Made by a program: the position numbers and the translations under genes. A stretch of DNA of 64,000 bases, taken from assembly GCA_022846075.1 (NCBI GenBank), contig AP025582.1, forward strand, positions 1,798,001 to 1,862,000. The letters run 5' to 3'. Of the stretch, positions 41,297 through 50,163 are shown piece by piece. This stretch comes from Oscillospiraceae bacterium (GTDB taxonomy: Bacteria; Bacillota; Clostridia; Oscillospirales; Oscillospiraceae). Within the stretch, counting starts at the first letter, position 1. Each line of letters starts with the position of its first letter. The notes under the pieces are model-generated. The model was not told the DNA's origin. It did not search any database and saw only the letters and a program-made list of their open reading frames with translations.

Positions 41297-42782
41297 GCGG
41301 GACGATCTGAGATTTGACGCGCTGCTGACCGAGGACTTATCCGCCCTCCCCCCCGGCGACAACGATCTGGCCAACCCCTGGGAGGGCCCCATCCAGCGGA
41401 TCGCCCTGGGTCTGGCCCTCACCACGCTGCATCTGAACTTCCTGTGGCTGGAATATATCCTCCCCACCGTGGGCACGCTCCTGCTGTTCCTGGGCTTTCG
41501 CTCCCTGCGGCGGGAAAACAGATGGTTCACCGCCGCCTGGTTCCTCTCCGGGCTGAAAATGGCGGGACAGGCCCTCTCCCTCCTGGAGGCCGCCACTCCC
41601 TGGCAGGCCCCGGCGACAGAGACCGGAGCTCCCTGGGTCATCGTGCTCACCGTCTGTCTGCAAAGCGGCTTCTTCCTCCTGTTCCGGCAGGCGTTGAGGA
41701 AGGTCTTTCAAAAGGCGGGCGTGGCCCAGGAAAAGGACCCCTTGCTGGGCATGGCGGTCTGGACGGTATTGGTCGCCTTCCTGGCGGTCTCTCCCCTGTC
41801 CCAGAGCTGGCTGGCCTTCCTCCCCACCGTCGCGTTCTATATCTATCTCTGCCGCTCCCTCTATGATCTCCCCGACAGTTTGGGGGACGCCGGATACGCC
41901 CTTGTCGACGCGCCGGTCTGGGTGAGTGACAGGACGGTCCGCCTGTGGTATCTCCTGGGCTGTCTCCTGCTGACGCTGGCGTGCAATCTCGCCTCCGCCC
42001 ACCTGCCTCTGGACAGCAGACCCTATATTTCCCCCGCTGTCTCGGAGACCCGGCAACGCCTGGAGTCTCTTGGCTTTCCCGCCGGGCTGCTGGCCGATCT
42101 GCCCGACAGCGAGGTGGAGCAGATGGCCGGGGCGGTTTTTGTAGACACGAGCCAGGAGCTTTTGATGTTCGATCCCCACAGTGAGCCCCGATACAACACC
42201 TATGACCTGATCTACGAGTATCGCGACGAACCGGGAAACAGCAACCTGAACGTGACCTCCGCAGTGGTGCAGCTGCCGGATAACCGGTTCCACGCCTGTG
42301 TCTTTTTCGAGTGGGAAAACCACGCCTACGGCGACGACCACAGCCCCTTCTGGACCGACGGCTTTTCCCTGTCCATCGACGACGCCCAGACCTCCGGCTA
42401 TGCCGGGGCTCTCCTCTATGAAAAGGACGGCCTGACCTGGGCGGCGCCCATCCCGGAACTGGAACAGAGCACCCGCACCGGCCAGGGCTTCTTTGGCTCA
42501 TATACCCTGGAACATTTCTCGGGCAAAGTGAACTATCCCGCCGGGGCCGACCGGCGGCGGGGCTGGCTTACGGTAAGCTTTTCCCTTCCCGAGGATCAAT
42601 GGCTGTCCTGTCTGAGCCTGAACTATCAACGGGTTACCGGCCCTCTGCGTTTTCCCTACCAGGACCCGGTCGACCAGATTTTTGCCGGATTTTTGGGGAA
42701 TGACAATAAGAAGCAATATTACACCACCTTTGAGACCCTTTCCCGCCACGAAACCTGCGCCAATGACGGAGACGGAACATAA
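41289..42782 (+). CDS. Membrane protein encoded with the ECF sigma factor (putative anti-sigma or sensor)
   Basis: The ~497-residue product has a short acidic N-terminus, then about six to seven hydrophobic segments (to residue ~235). A long extracytoplasmic C-terminal domain follows without a recognised family (RYNTYDLIYEYRDEPG, RFHACVFFEWENHAYG). The ATG at 41289 is preferred; the ATG nine bases earlier lies inside the AGGAGGTGAA ribosome site. Overlap with the sigma gene points to a regulator-sensor pair, but no zinc-finger anti-sigma motif is seen. Confidence 0.75.
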   Translation: MNERDDLRFDALLTEDLSALPPGDNDLANPWEGPIQRIALGLALTTLHLNFLWLEYILPTVGTLLLFLGFRSLRRENRWFTAAWFLSGLKMAGQALSLLEAATPWQAPATETGAPWVIVLTVCLQSGFFLLFRQALRKVFQKAGVAQEKDPLLGMAVWTVLVAFLAVSPLSQSWLAFLPTVAFYIYLCRSLYDLPDSLGDAGYALVDAPVWVSDRTVRLWYLLGCLLLTLACNLASAHLPLDSRPYISPAVSETRQRLESLGFPAGLLADLPDSEVEQMAGAVFVDTSQELLMFDPHSEPRYNTYDLIYEYRDEPGNSNLNVTSAVVQLPDNRFHACVFFEWENHAYGDDHSPFWTDGFSLSIDDAQTSGYAGALLYEKDGLTWAAPIPELEQSTRTGQGFFGSYTLEHFSGKVNYPAGADRRRGWLTVSFSLPEDQWLSCLSLNYQRVTGPLRFPYQDPVDQIFAGFLGNDNKKQYYTTFETLSRHETCANDGDGT

Positions 42783-42805
42783 ACAGCAGCTCCCACAAAA
42801 GCAGA

Positions 42806-42853
42806 TAAAAACGCCCTTGCCGCGGCTTCGCTTCCGCGGCAAGGGCGTTTTAT
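42806..42853. terminator. Long bidirectional terminator
   Basis: AAAACGCCCTTGCCGCGG / CCGCGGCAAGGGCGTTTT: an 18-bp stem with loop CTTCGCTT between convergent genes. Confidence 0.9.
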
Positions 42854-42888
42854 CATCTGGGTGTTGAGCTAATTCCCTTTATTGCTTC

Positions 42889-43788
42889 TCAGCAGCAGGG
42901 CCTTTTCTCGACATGGAGATTATGGCCGCTGAAGCTGCCCTCGATCATGGAAAATTCGGCCTTTGCCGCCGCCAGGATCTTGTCGAAGTCGATACCGGTG
43001 TCATAGCCCATCTCATTGAACATCAGGACGAGATCCTCCGTAGCGGTGTTGCCCGAGGCGCCCGGAGCAAAGGGACAGCCCCCCAGCCCGCCCAGAGTGG
43101 ACTGCACTCCGTCGGCCCCGGCCTCCACCGCCGCCAGCGTGTTCACAAGGCCCATGCCTCGGGTGTCGTGGATATGTACCTCAAACCGGGCGGCAGGATA
43201 TTCGGATCGACAGGCCAGGAGAAACCGGCGCACCTGTCCCGGGTCGGCCAGGCCCACCGTGTCGCACAGGTTGAAGGTCCGCACGCCGCAGTCCCACCCC
43301 CGTTTCAAGAAAGCCAGCAGAGGCTCCACACCGCGGTATTTCCCCTCAAAGGGACAGCCAAAGGCGGTGGCCACGTCCAGGCAGACCTCCAGCTCCGGAA
43401 ACTGATCCTTGATCTTCTGAAGCTCGGCAAAAGACTCGTCGTGGGTACGGTTGATGTTGGCCTTGTTATGGCTGACGCTCAGGGAGATAACGTTGGTCAC
43501 CTTGTGAAGCCCCACCTCCACCGCCGACTGGGCCCCCCGAAAGTTTGGCACCAGGGCAAAGAGGTCCAGGCCGGGGTATCTCTCCAGACAGGTCCCGGCC
43601 ACCTGGGCGGCGTCCCGCATCTGAGGGATAGCTTTGGGGCTGACGAAGGAGGTGACCTGCATATGCCGCACGCCGGAAGCCGCCAGAGCGTCGATAACAG
43701 CCAGCTTTTGTTCCACCGGCATATACTCCTTCAGATTTTGAAATCCGTCTCTGGGGCCCACTTCCACAATATCAAATTTCTGTTCCAT
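42889..43788 (-). CDS. Hydroxymethylglutaryl-CoA lyase family protein
   Basis: The 299-residue TIM-barrel enzyme starts FDIVEVGPRDGFQN with the metal/catalytic Arg-Asp pair. It has the metal-binding HIHDTRGMGL and the active-site loop GGLGGCPFAPGASGNTATED, whose Cys is catalytic in HMG-CoA lyase. HMG-CoA lyase splits HMG-CoA into acetoacetate and acetyl-CoA. Related enzymes use other 3-hydroxy-3-carboxylic CoA esters, so the exact substrate is open. AAGGAG precedes the chosen ATG. It ends in CC. Confidence 0.9.
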   Translation of the reverse strand: MEQKFDIVEVGPRDGFQNLKEYMPVEQKLAVIDALAASGVRHMQVTSFVSPKAIPQMRDAAQVAGTCLERYPGLDLFALVPNFRGAQSAVEVGLHKVTNVISLSVSHNKANINRTHDESFAELQKIKDQFPELEVCLDVATAFGCPFEGKYRGVEPLLAFLKRGWDCGVRTFNLCDTVGLADPGQVRRFLLACRSEYPAARFEVHIHDTRGMGLVNTLAAVEAGADGVQSTLGGLGGCPFAPGASGNTATEDLVLMFNEMGYDTGIDFDKILAAAKAEFSMIEGSFSGHNLHVEKRPCC

Positions 43789-44135
43789 GTTCGATTTCTC
43801 TCCTTTTCGGCACGGTTCACGAAGGCCCGGCATCCCCATACCGGCCCCACCATGTTAGCTCTACCTTTTCTTTTAGCATTCCACGTGCCAAACCAGAGAC
43901 AAATGTGACTGCTTTCTTTTTCCTCGCCGCATCGCCCCTCATTTCAACTGTCTGTTCCAACAATTTTTCTCAAAACCCTTTCCTTGCTCCTCTCTCAGAG
44001 AAAACACACCTCCATGACAGCCCTTATTGTTGTTTCACTTTTTTCTATTTTTGCTGTTTTGAAACAAAAACGGCTCAAAGTGGAGCAGGCTGAATTGAGG
44101 GAATTGACCTCAGGCGCTTTCTTATGCCCCCCTGA
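43789..44135. other. AT-rich intergenic region upstream of the HMG-CoA-lyase-like gene
   Basis: About 350 bp without a supported gene. Short open frames occur, including one with a hydrophobic segment (TALIVVSLFSIFAVL), but none has a ribosome site. It must hold the promoter of the lyase-like gene on the minus strand; I could not pick a convincing one. Confidence 0.5.
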
Positions 44136-44190
44136 AAAGGACAAAAGACCGGGCGCTCAAAAGAGCGCCCGGTCTTTTGTCCTTTTTTTA
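44136..44190. terminator. Very long terminator hairpin
   Basis: AAAAGGACAAAAGACCGGGC... pairs with its complement over about 24 bp with loop AAAA. A T-run follows on each side. It ends the 2-hydroxyacid dehydrogenase gene on the minus strand. Confidence 0.88.
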
Positions 44191-45150
44191 GTTTACCACA
44201 TTGACCGCGTCCCCGCGCAGAAATCGGGCCAGGTTGTCCACCGCCGTGTCCATCAACCGCTGGCGGCTCTCCCTGGACGCCCAGCTGATGTGTGGTGTAA
44301 TAAGGCAGTTCGGGGCCGTGAGCAGCGGGTTGTCGGGGCGGATGGGCTCTGAGGACACCACATCCAGCCCTGCCGCGGAGAGCTTTCCCTCCGCCAGCGC
44401 CCGGGCCAGGTCCGCCTCCACCACCAGGCCGCCCCGGCTGTTATTGATCAAAATAGCCCCTTCCTTCATCTTCGCGATATTCTCCGCCCGGATCAGTCCG
44501 GTCGTCTCCGCGGAGAGCGGGCAGTGGAGGACCACCACATCGGACCGGGCCAGCAGGCTGTCCAGGCTCACATATTGGGCCAGCGCCCGCCCCGTCCCGC
44601 TGGGACGGGTGTCACAGGCCAGCACCTCCATGCCGAAAGCCCGGGCCAGCTGTCCCGTGGCCTGGCCGATCCGGCCAAAGCCCACGATCCCCATGGTTTT
44701 CCCCGCCAGCTCCATCAGAGGATAGTCCCAAAAACACCAGTCCGCTCCCCCGCTCCAGCGGCCGGCGTGGACGGCGGCGTTGTGATGGCCCACATGATGG
44801 CAGATCTCCAGCAGCAGTGCCATGGCGAACTGGCTCACCGCCCGGGTACCGTAGGAGGGCACGTTGCACACCGGGATACCCCGCTCCCGGGCTGCGGCGC
44901 AGTCCACCACGTCGTATCCAGTGGAGAGCATCCCGATAAAACGCAGCCGGGGACAGCCCTCGATCACCGTCCTGCACAGCGGGGTCTTATTGGTATATAC
45001 CGCGTCCGCGTCCCCGATCCGGCGCAGAATCTCTTCCACATCCCCCACCGGGGTCCGGTCGTACACCGCCACCGCTCCAAGCCGCTCCAGTCCCTCCCAG
45101 CTCAAGTCGCCGGGATTTTCCGTGTATCCGTCCAGCACTACGATTTTCAC
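44188..45150 (-). CDS. D-2-hydroxyacid dehydrogenase (glycerate/hydroxypyruvate reductase-like)
   Basis: The 320-residue protein has the NAD-binding motif GKTMGIVGFGRIGQATGQLA (residues ~150-168), the catalytic Arg in INNSRGGLVVEADL, the Glu in DVVSSEP and the His in LITPHISWAS. These define the NAD-dependent D-2-hydroxyacid dehydrogenase family. Sequence style is nearest the glycerate/hydroxypyruvate group; the substrate is not certain. It starts with GTG behind GGAGGAG. Confidence 0.93.
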   Translation of the reverse strand: MKIVVLDGYTENPGDLSWEGLERLGAVAVYDRTPVGDVEEILRRIGDADAVYTNKTPLCRTVIEGCPRLRFIGMLSTGYDVVDCAAARERGIPVCNVPSYGTRAVSQFAMALLLEICHHVGHHNAAVHAGRWSGGADWCFWDYPLMELAGKTMGIVGFGRIGQATGQLARAFGMEVLACDTRPSGTGRALAQYVSLDSLLARSDVVVLHCPLSAETTGLIRAENIAKMKEGAILINNSRGGLVVEADLARALAEGKLSAAGLDVVSSEPIRPDNPLLTAPNCLITPHISWASRESRQRLMDTAVDNLARFLRGDAVNVVN

Positions 45151-45270
45151 GGCGTTCTCCTCCTCCGTTTTTGTTTCGGTAAATCACAAAAGGCAAGATT
45201 TAAAACAACGCTCCCCCTTTGGACCGGCAGCAAAGGGTTTCTCCTCCTAACCATGCATTTACCATACCAA

Positions 45271-45316
45271 TTTTAAAAAAAAGACCCGAAGTACAGAAAT
45301 TGTACTTCGGATCTTT
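45271..45316 (-). terminator. Terminator of rpsB-tsf
   Basis: CCGAAGTACA / TGTACTTCGG stem with flanking pairs and an eight-T run on the minus strand. Confidence 0.87.
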
Positions 45317-45330
45317 CCAATCGGTTAAAT

Positions 45331-46245
45331 TTACTTCTGGAGCTTGGCGATCTCCTCGGCGAAGTTCTCCTGCTTCTTCTCGATGCCCTCGCCCTTCTCG
45401 AAGCGGACGGCGTCGACAAACTTCACGCTGCCGCCGGCTTCCTTGGCGGCGGCGGCGATATAGGCCTCCATGTTCATGGAGCCGTCCTTGACGAAGTCCT
45501 GCTGCAGCAGGCAGTTCTCCTCATAGAACTTGCGCATCTTGCCCACCACGATACCCTCGCGGACCTTCTCGGGCTTGGCGGCCATCTTGGGGTCGTTCTC
45601 CATCTGGACCAGCATGATCTTCTTCTCCTCGTCCAGAGTGGCCTGATCCACCTGAGACTTATCCCAGAAGCGGGGGTTCAGGGCGGCGATCTGCATGGCC
45701 ACGTCCTTGCCGATGGCCTCTACCTTCTCGGCGGGCAGGTCGGTCTCCAGGTTCACCAGCACGCCGATCTTGCCGCCGGCGTGGACATAGGCCACGCTGA
45801 CGTTCTTGTCAAAGCGGGCAAAGCGGCGGACCTTGATGTTCTCGCCGATGACCAGGACCATCTCCTGCTGCTCCTCCTGCACAGTGCGGCCATTGCCGTA
45901 GGGGGCGGCCAGCAGGGCGTCCAGGTCGGCGGGATTCTCCTTCGCCACCACGGCGGCCACGCCGTGGACAAAACCCACGAATTTCTCGTTCTTGCCCACG
46001 AAGTCGGTCTCGGCGTTCACCTCGACCACCACGCCTACGCCGTCGATGACAGCGGCGTACGCGGCGCCCTCGGCGGCGATGCGGTCGCCCTTCTTGATAG
46101 AAGCGGCCAGGCCCTTCTCACGCAGGTACTCGACGGCCTTATCCATGTCGCCGTCGCTGGCCACCAGGGCCTTCTTGCACTCCATCATGCCCACGCCGGT
46201 CTTCTCGCGCAGGGTCTGTACGTCTTTCGCGGTAATTGCAGCCAT
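45331..46245 (-). CDS. tsf: Translation elongation factor Ts
   Basis: EF-Ts recharges EF-Tu with GTP. The 304-residue protein begins AAITAKDVQTLREKTGVGMMECKKAL (signature 1, here cited in parts) and has VVVEVNAETDFVGKNEKF (signature 2) and the C-terminal module VRRFARFDKN. The start at 46245 has GGAGG 9 bases upstream. It follows rpsB in the standard order, separated by a terminator-like hairpin. Confidence 0.97.
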   Translation of the reverse strand: MAAITAKDVQTLREKTGVGMMECKKALVASDGDMDKAVEYLREKGLAASIKKGDRIAAEGAAYAAVIDGVGVVVEVNAETDFVGKNEKFVGFVHGVAAVVAKENPADLDALLAAPYGNGRTVQEEQQEMVLVIGENIKVRRFARFDKNVSVAYVHAGGKIGVLVNLETDLPAEKVEAIGKDVAMQIAALNPRFWDKSQVDQATLDEEKKIMLVQMENDPKMAAKPEKVREGIVVGKMRKFYEENCLLQQDFVKDGSMNMEAYIAAAAKEAGGSVKFVDAVRFEKGEGIEKKQENFAEEIAKLQK

Positions 46246-46274
46246 TGTATATACCTCCAAAAAAATATTAAATA

Positions 46275-46310
46275 AAAGGAGCGCCCGCCCGCGCACGGGC
46301 GGGCGCTCCG
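46275..46310 (-). terminator. rpsB-tsf intergenic hairpin (attenuator-like)
   Basis: GGAGCGCCCGCCCG / CGGGCGGGCGCTCC, 14 bp perfect stem; the minus strand continues TTTTATTTAA. It can partly stop transcription so that less tsf than rpsB mRNA is made. Confidence 0.75.
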
Positions 46311-46332
46311 CGTTTTCTCTGTTGTTGCGGGA

Positions 46333-47058
46333 TCAGGCCTCGGCGGGAGCCTCAGCGGCGGGGACGGGGGCGTCCTGGCCCTGGCGGCCCTCCTGAATGG
46401 CGTTAGCCATCACGCCGGAGATGAGCTTGATGGCGCGGATGGCGTCATCGTTGCCGGGGATCACGTAGTCGATCTCATCGGGGTCGCAGTTGGTGTCCAC
46501 GATGGCCACGATGGGGATGTGGAGCTTGCGGGCCTCGTTGATGGCGTTGCGCTCCTTGCGGGGATCCACCACGAACATGGCGGAGGGGAGCTTGCGCATC
46601 TCGGTCACGCCGCCCAGGTACTTCTCCAGCTTGGCGATCTCGCCCATGTGGTGCATGACTTCCTTCTTGGGGAGCATGTCGAAGGTGCCGTCCTCCTGCA
46701 TCTTCTTGAGCTGGTTGAGACGGTCCACACGGCCCCGCATGGTCTTGAAGTTGGTGAGCATGCCGCCCAGCCAGCGGGCGTTGACGAAGTACATGCCGCA
46801 GCGGTTGGCCTCTTCCTTGATGGCCTCCTGGGCCTGCTTCTTGGTGCCCACGAACAGAAGCGTGCCGCCCTCGGCGGACACGTCACGGACGAAGTTGTAG
46901 GCCTCCTCCAGCTTCTTCACCGTCTTCTGCAGGTCGATGATATAGATGCCGTTGCGCTCGGTGTAAATGTAGGTGGCCATCTTGGGGTTCCACCGGCGGG
47001 TCTGGTGACCGAAGTGGACGCCCGCCTCGAGAAGCTGCTTCATAGATACGACTGCCAT
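46333..47058 (-). CDS. rpsB: 30S ribosomal protein S2
   Basis: The 241-residue protein begins [26 protein letters not shown]. It contains [17 protein letters not shown] and the signature [28 protein letters not shown]. It ends in an Ala/Pro-rich tail. AAAGGAGG precedes the ATG. It is the first gene of rpsB-tsf. Confidence 0.98.
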   Translation of the reverse strand: MAVVSMKQLLEAGVHFGHQTRRWNPKMATYIYTERNGIYIIDLQKTVKKLEEAYNFVRDVSAEGGTLLFVGTKKQAQEAIKEEANRCGMYFVNARWLGGMLTNFKTMRGRVDRLNQLKKMQEDGTFDMLPKKEVMHHMGEIAKLEKYLGGVTEMRKLPSAMFVVDPRKERNAINEARKLHIPIVAIVDTNCDPDEIDYVIPGNDDAIRAIKLISGVMANAIQEGRQGQDAPVPAAEAPAEA

Positions 47059-47175
47059 AATTTGTTTTCCTCCTTTAATTGTTGTGCCTCCACCCTGGTC
47101 ATCTGGCCGGGTCTATCCCTTGCGGGACACAAGACCGCCATCCCTGGGGTGTGTGTTCTGGTCACATGCTCTGGT

Positions 47176-47204
47176 ATTTTACCATAGCTTTTCCTGTAAC
47201 GCAA
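47176..47204 (-). promoter_or_regulatory. rpsB-tsf promoter
   Basis: TTGCGT, 17 bp, TAAAAT on the minus strand, leaving a ~110-base leader before rpsB that may host feedback control by S2. Confidence 0.65.
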
Positions 47205-47320
47205 GGTTTTTTTCTCTTCTGGGAACTTTATTTTGGAAATACCGGCGCCCGCGTCACGTTTCGACCCGTTCCGGTGTATGATAAGTGAACGCGTTCCAAA
47301 ACAGCAAAGGAGGGGACATC

Positions 47321-47818
47321 ATGGCGGAACAAGCGGATGAGGCTCTAGCCCGGCGCTTGGTGGAGACCTATTCAGACCAGCTTCTGCGGCTGGGGTATTC
47401 CCTGCTGAACTCAGTTCCGGACGCCCAGGACGTCTGCCAGGAGGTGCTCCTCAAGCGTCTGAACTATGCCGGAACGTTTGAGAGCCAGGCCCATGAGCGG
47501 GCCTGGCTGGTGCGGGTAACCATCAACGCCTGCAAAAACCTGCGCCGAAGCCTCTGGCGCAGGCGGACGGCGGCGCTGGACGACGTACCGGAACAGCCCG
47601 CTTTTCAGCCGGAGGAGGGAGGGGTCCTGGAGGAGGTCCAGCGCCTCCCCCTTCCGGACAGGCAGGTGTTGGTACTCTACTACTATATGGGTTACGACAC
47701 CAACGAGATCGGCCAACTGCTGGGGCTTCGCCCCGACGCGGTAAGGGCCCGGATGAAACGGGCCCGGCAGAAATTAAAGGCAGGATTGGAGGAATTGGGC
47801 TATGGCACGTTATCCTGA
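47321..47818 (+). CDS. ECF-type RNA polymerase sigma factor
   Basis: The 165-residue protein has region 2 (SYSLLNSVPDAQDVCQEVLLKRL form) and region 4 (LPLPDRQVLVLYYYMGYDTNEIGQLLGLRPDAVRARMKRAR, cited in parts), typical of SigW/SigV-like ECF factors. The ATG at 47321 has AAAGGAGG upstream. It overlaps the DUF4179 gene by 17 bases, a standard sigma/anti-sigma arrangement. Confidence 0.92.
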   Translation: MAEQADEALARRLVETYSDQLLRLGYSLLNSVPDAQDVCQEVLLKRLNYAGTFESQAHERAWLVRVTINACKNLRRSLWRRRTAALDDVPEQPAFQPEEGGVLEEVQRLPLPDRQVLVLYYYMGYDTNEIGQLLGLRPDAVRARMKRARQKLKAGLEELGYGTLS

Positions 47819-49040
47819 TGAATTGGAACGGCTGCGCTTCTCCGAGGCGCAGAAGGAAACCCTGGTCCGCCGGCTGACCACCGAACAGGAACCCTCCGCC
47901 CGGAGCGGGCCCCGCCTCTCCCCCCGGGCCCTGGTGGCGCTGGTGGCGGCGGTCTCCCTGCTCATCGGCGCGGCGGGGGCGGTGTCCTTGGCCGGGCTGT
48001 CTCCGGAGTTTCGCAGGCTCTTCGGCATCACCGACGAGGCCCAGGCACAAAATCTGGGGGCTTTGTCCGTGGAAAAGACCTTTCCCGATAAAAACGGCAC
48101 CGGCGCCGCGATCACCGTGCGGGAGGTGGTGGCCGACCAGGATCGGCTCTATATCCTCATGGACTTCGCCGCCCCGGCGGGAACCGTCCTGCCCGAGCCA
48201 GAGCGGGGCGAGGGCTTGAGCGCCTACGGCTATTGGCTGGGCGGCGAACGGGATGAGGACATCGGCGTCGACCTCGCCCTGGACATCTCCCTCTACGCCG
48301 ACGAGGGCTGCACCCGGCGCGCCGTCCCCGACAGCGGATGGGGGTACCACGTGGAGGCCCTCACGGACCCGGACCCGACGGACAACGTGATCCCCCTGCT
48401 GGCTGTGATGACCACGGACCGGGGCCTGCCGGAACAGGCCCGCTACTGCCGGCTCGACCGCATTTCCAGCCTATACGCCACCCAGGGGGGGACGCTGAAG
48501 ACGGTGCTGGAGGGCATGGACATCCAGGTGGTCACCCCCATCCCAACGGACACCCAGACCTACTCCTTCGGCGGACGGGCCCCGGTCAAGCTGGGCGGCG
48601 CAACCATGGCGGTGGTGGAGGATTTGACCATCTCCCCCATCTCCCTCTCTATGGACCTCGTCATCCCGGACTGGGACGCCTACGACGCGGCCTTCGAGGC
48701 CCAGGGGCCCTGGTTGGTGTACGTGCTTCTGCGGGACGGCACCAGGGTCAGCGCCCGGTACGAGGAACGCTACGGCAAGCTGGACTGGTTCTACACCGAG
48801 CCGGGAGAGGTGAATGAGGCAGGCGGGCGGTTCTTCCGCGCCGACCATGTGGGCTTCCAGCTGGAGCGGCCCATCGACGTGGCGGAGATCGAGGACATCG
48901 TCTTTGTGGGGGATAACGACCCCGTGGAGGACCGGCCAAACGAGGTGGGCAGAATCGTCCACTTTATGTTCTATCCCGGATACTTCTACAACAAGACCTA
49001 CTGGAACGAGGTCAACGAGAACTGGAAACAGACCACGTAA
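47802..49040 (+). CDS. DUF4179-type membrane protein, probable anti-sigma factor
   Basis: The 412-residue protein has a short cytoplasmic N-terminus, one membrane helix (RALVALVAAVSLLIGAAGAVSLAGL, residues ~42-66), and an extracytoplasmic DUF4179-like domain (FRRLFGITDEAQAQNLGALS, ITVREVVADQDRLYILMDF). Such proteins are encoded with ECF sigma factors and hold them inactive until an envelope signal arrives. The role is inferred from this pairing. Confidence 0.85.
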   Translation: MARYPDELERLRFSEAQKETLVRRLTTEQEPSARSGPRLSPRALVALVAAVSLLIGAAGAVSLAGLSPEFRRLFGITDEAQAQNLGALSVEKTFPDKNGTGAAITVREVVADQDRLYILMDFAAPAGTVLPEPERGEGLSAYGYWLGGERDEDIGVDLALDISLYADEGCTRRAVPDSGWGYHVEALTDPDPTDNVIPLLAVMTTDRGLPEQARYCRLDRISSLYATQGGTLKTVLEGMDIQVVTPIPTDTQTYSFGGRAPVKLGGATMAVVEDLTISPISLSMDLVIPDWDAYDAAFEAQGPWLVYVLLRDGTRVSARYEERYGKLDWFYTEPGEVNEAGGRFFRADHVGFQLERPIDVAEIEDIVFVGDNDPVEDRPNEVGRIVHFMFYPGYFYNKTYWNEVNENWKQTT

Positions 49041-49046
49041 GTCAAA

Positions 49047-49084
49047 AACAGGCCGCCGGCATCCGCCGGCGGCCTGTCCTTTTG
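49047..49084 (+). terminator. Terminator between the DUF4179 gene and hprK
   Basis: ACAGGCCGCCGGC / GCCGGCGGCCTGT with loop ATCC, then CCTTTT on the plus strand. Confidence 0.82.
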
Positions 49085-49091
49085 ACCCGTT

Positions 49092-50060
49092 TCAGCTCTC
49101 CTCGTCGTCCTGCTGGGCCTGGGCGGCCATGGCCTCGTCGAAGTGCTTGTTGATCTGCTCGGTAAACGCCTGGGCGGCGTTGTAGCCCATCTTCTTGTGG
49201 CGGTTGTTCATGGCCGCCACCTCCACGATGACCGCCAGGTTCCGCCCCGGCTTCACCGGGATGGTGATGGCCGGGATCTGCACGTCCAGGATGGTGGTGT
49301 TCAGCTCCTCCAGACCCAGGCGGTCGTACATCGCCCCGTCCCGCCACTGCTCCAGGTTCACCACCAGGTCGATATTGGCCTCGTCTTTGACTGCGGACAC
49401 ACCAAAAAGCCGCCGCACGTCCACAACGCCGATGCCCCGCAGCTCCATGTAGTGGCGGATCAGCTCGGGGGCGCTACCCACCAGTTGGTGGGAAGCCACC
49501 CGCTTGATCTCCACGGCGTCGTCGGCGATGAGCCGGTGGCCACGCTTGATGAGCTCGATGGCAGTCTCGCTCTTGCCCACCCCAGACTCGCCCAGGATGA
49601 GGACACCCTCGCCGTAGATCTCCACCAACACCCCGTGGCGGGTGATGCGGGGGGAAAGGTAGGTCCGCAGGCCGGAGATGAGGGCCCCCATGAAGGCGGA
49701 GGTGGTATCCTGGCTGCACAGGAGCGTGCGGTCATACTTCTCCGCCATCTCCATGCACTCGGGGAAGGGCTCCATGCCCCGGGTGAGGATGAGGGCGGGG
49801 ATGTCCTGGGCCAGGAGCTGCTCAAAGCTCTTGCGCCGATCCTCCGCCGTCATGCCCTCCAGGAACGTGGATTCCACCTTGCCGAGCACCTGGAGCCGCA
49901 TGGGGTCAAAGTAATCGAAAAAGCCGATGAGCTGAAGCCCGGGCCGGTTCACGTCCTCGGTGCGGATGAGGCATTTCTCGTACCCCTTCCCCTTGCGCAG
50001 GACGTCCAGGCTGTACTCCTCCACCAGCTTGGACAATTTCACGCTGTATAGGCTCTCCAT
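49092..50060 (-). CDS. hprK: HPr kinase/phosphorylase
   Basis: HprK phosphorylates HPr on Ser46 to set carbon catabolite control. The 322-residue bifunctional enzyme has Walker A GESGVGKSE (157-165), the preceding RHGVLVEIYG with H142, and the HPrK signature YMELRGIGVVDVRRLFG. AGGAGG precedes the ATG. It stands alone, without the usual lgt partner nearby. Confidence 0.97.
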   Translation of the reverse strand: MESLYSVKLSKLVEEYSLDVLRKGKGYEKCLIRTEDVNRPGLQLIGFFDYFDPMRLQVLGKVESTFLEGMTAEDRRKSFEQLLAQDIPALILTRGMEPFPECMEMAEKYDRTLLCSQDTTSAFMGALISGLRTYLSPRITRHGVLVEIYGEGVLILGESGVGKSETAIELIKRGHRLIADDAVEIKRVASHQLVGSAPELIRHYMELRGIGVVDVRRLFGVSAVKDEANIDLVVNLEQWRDGAMYDRLGLEELNTTILDVQIPAITIPVKPGRNLAVIVEVAAMNNRHKKMGYNAAQAFTEQINKHFDEAMAAQAQQDDEES

Positions 50061-50091
50061 AGCGTTCCCTCCTGTGTGGTCTCTTGTGTTT

Positions 50092-50120
50092 AGTATACCA
50101 CCGGATCAAAACGAAGTAAA
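50092..50120 (-). promoter_or_regulatory. hprK promoter
   Basis: TTTACT, 17 bp, TATACT on the minus strand, directly after the iscU terminator. Confidence 0.65.
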
Positions 50121-50153
50121 GAACGGCTTCCCCAAGGGGAAGCCGTTCTTCTT
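50117..50153 (-). terminator. iscS-iscU terminator
   Basis: AAGAACGGCTTCCCC / GGGGAAGCCGTTCTT, with a short T-run on the minus strand. Confidence 0.8.
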
Positions 50154-50163
50154 CACCGGCCTG

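Noticed and set aside
43984-44352. Small frame with a hydrophobic segment (TALIVVSLFSIFAVL)
   Set aside because: No ribosome site; it runs through a perfect terminator and into the antisense of the 2-hydroxyacid dehydrogenase gene.
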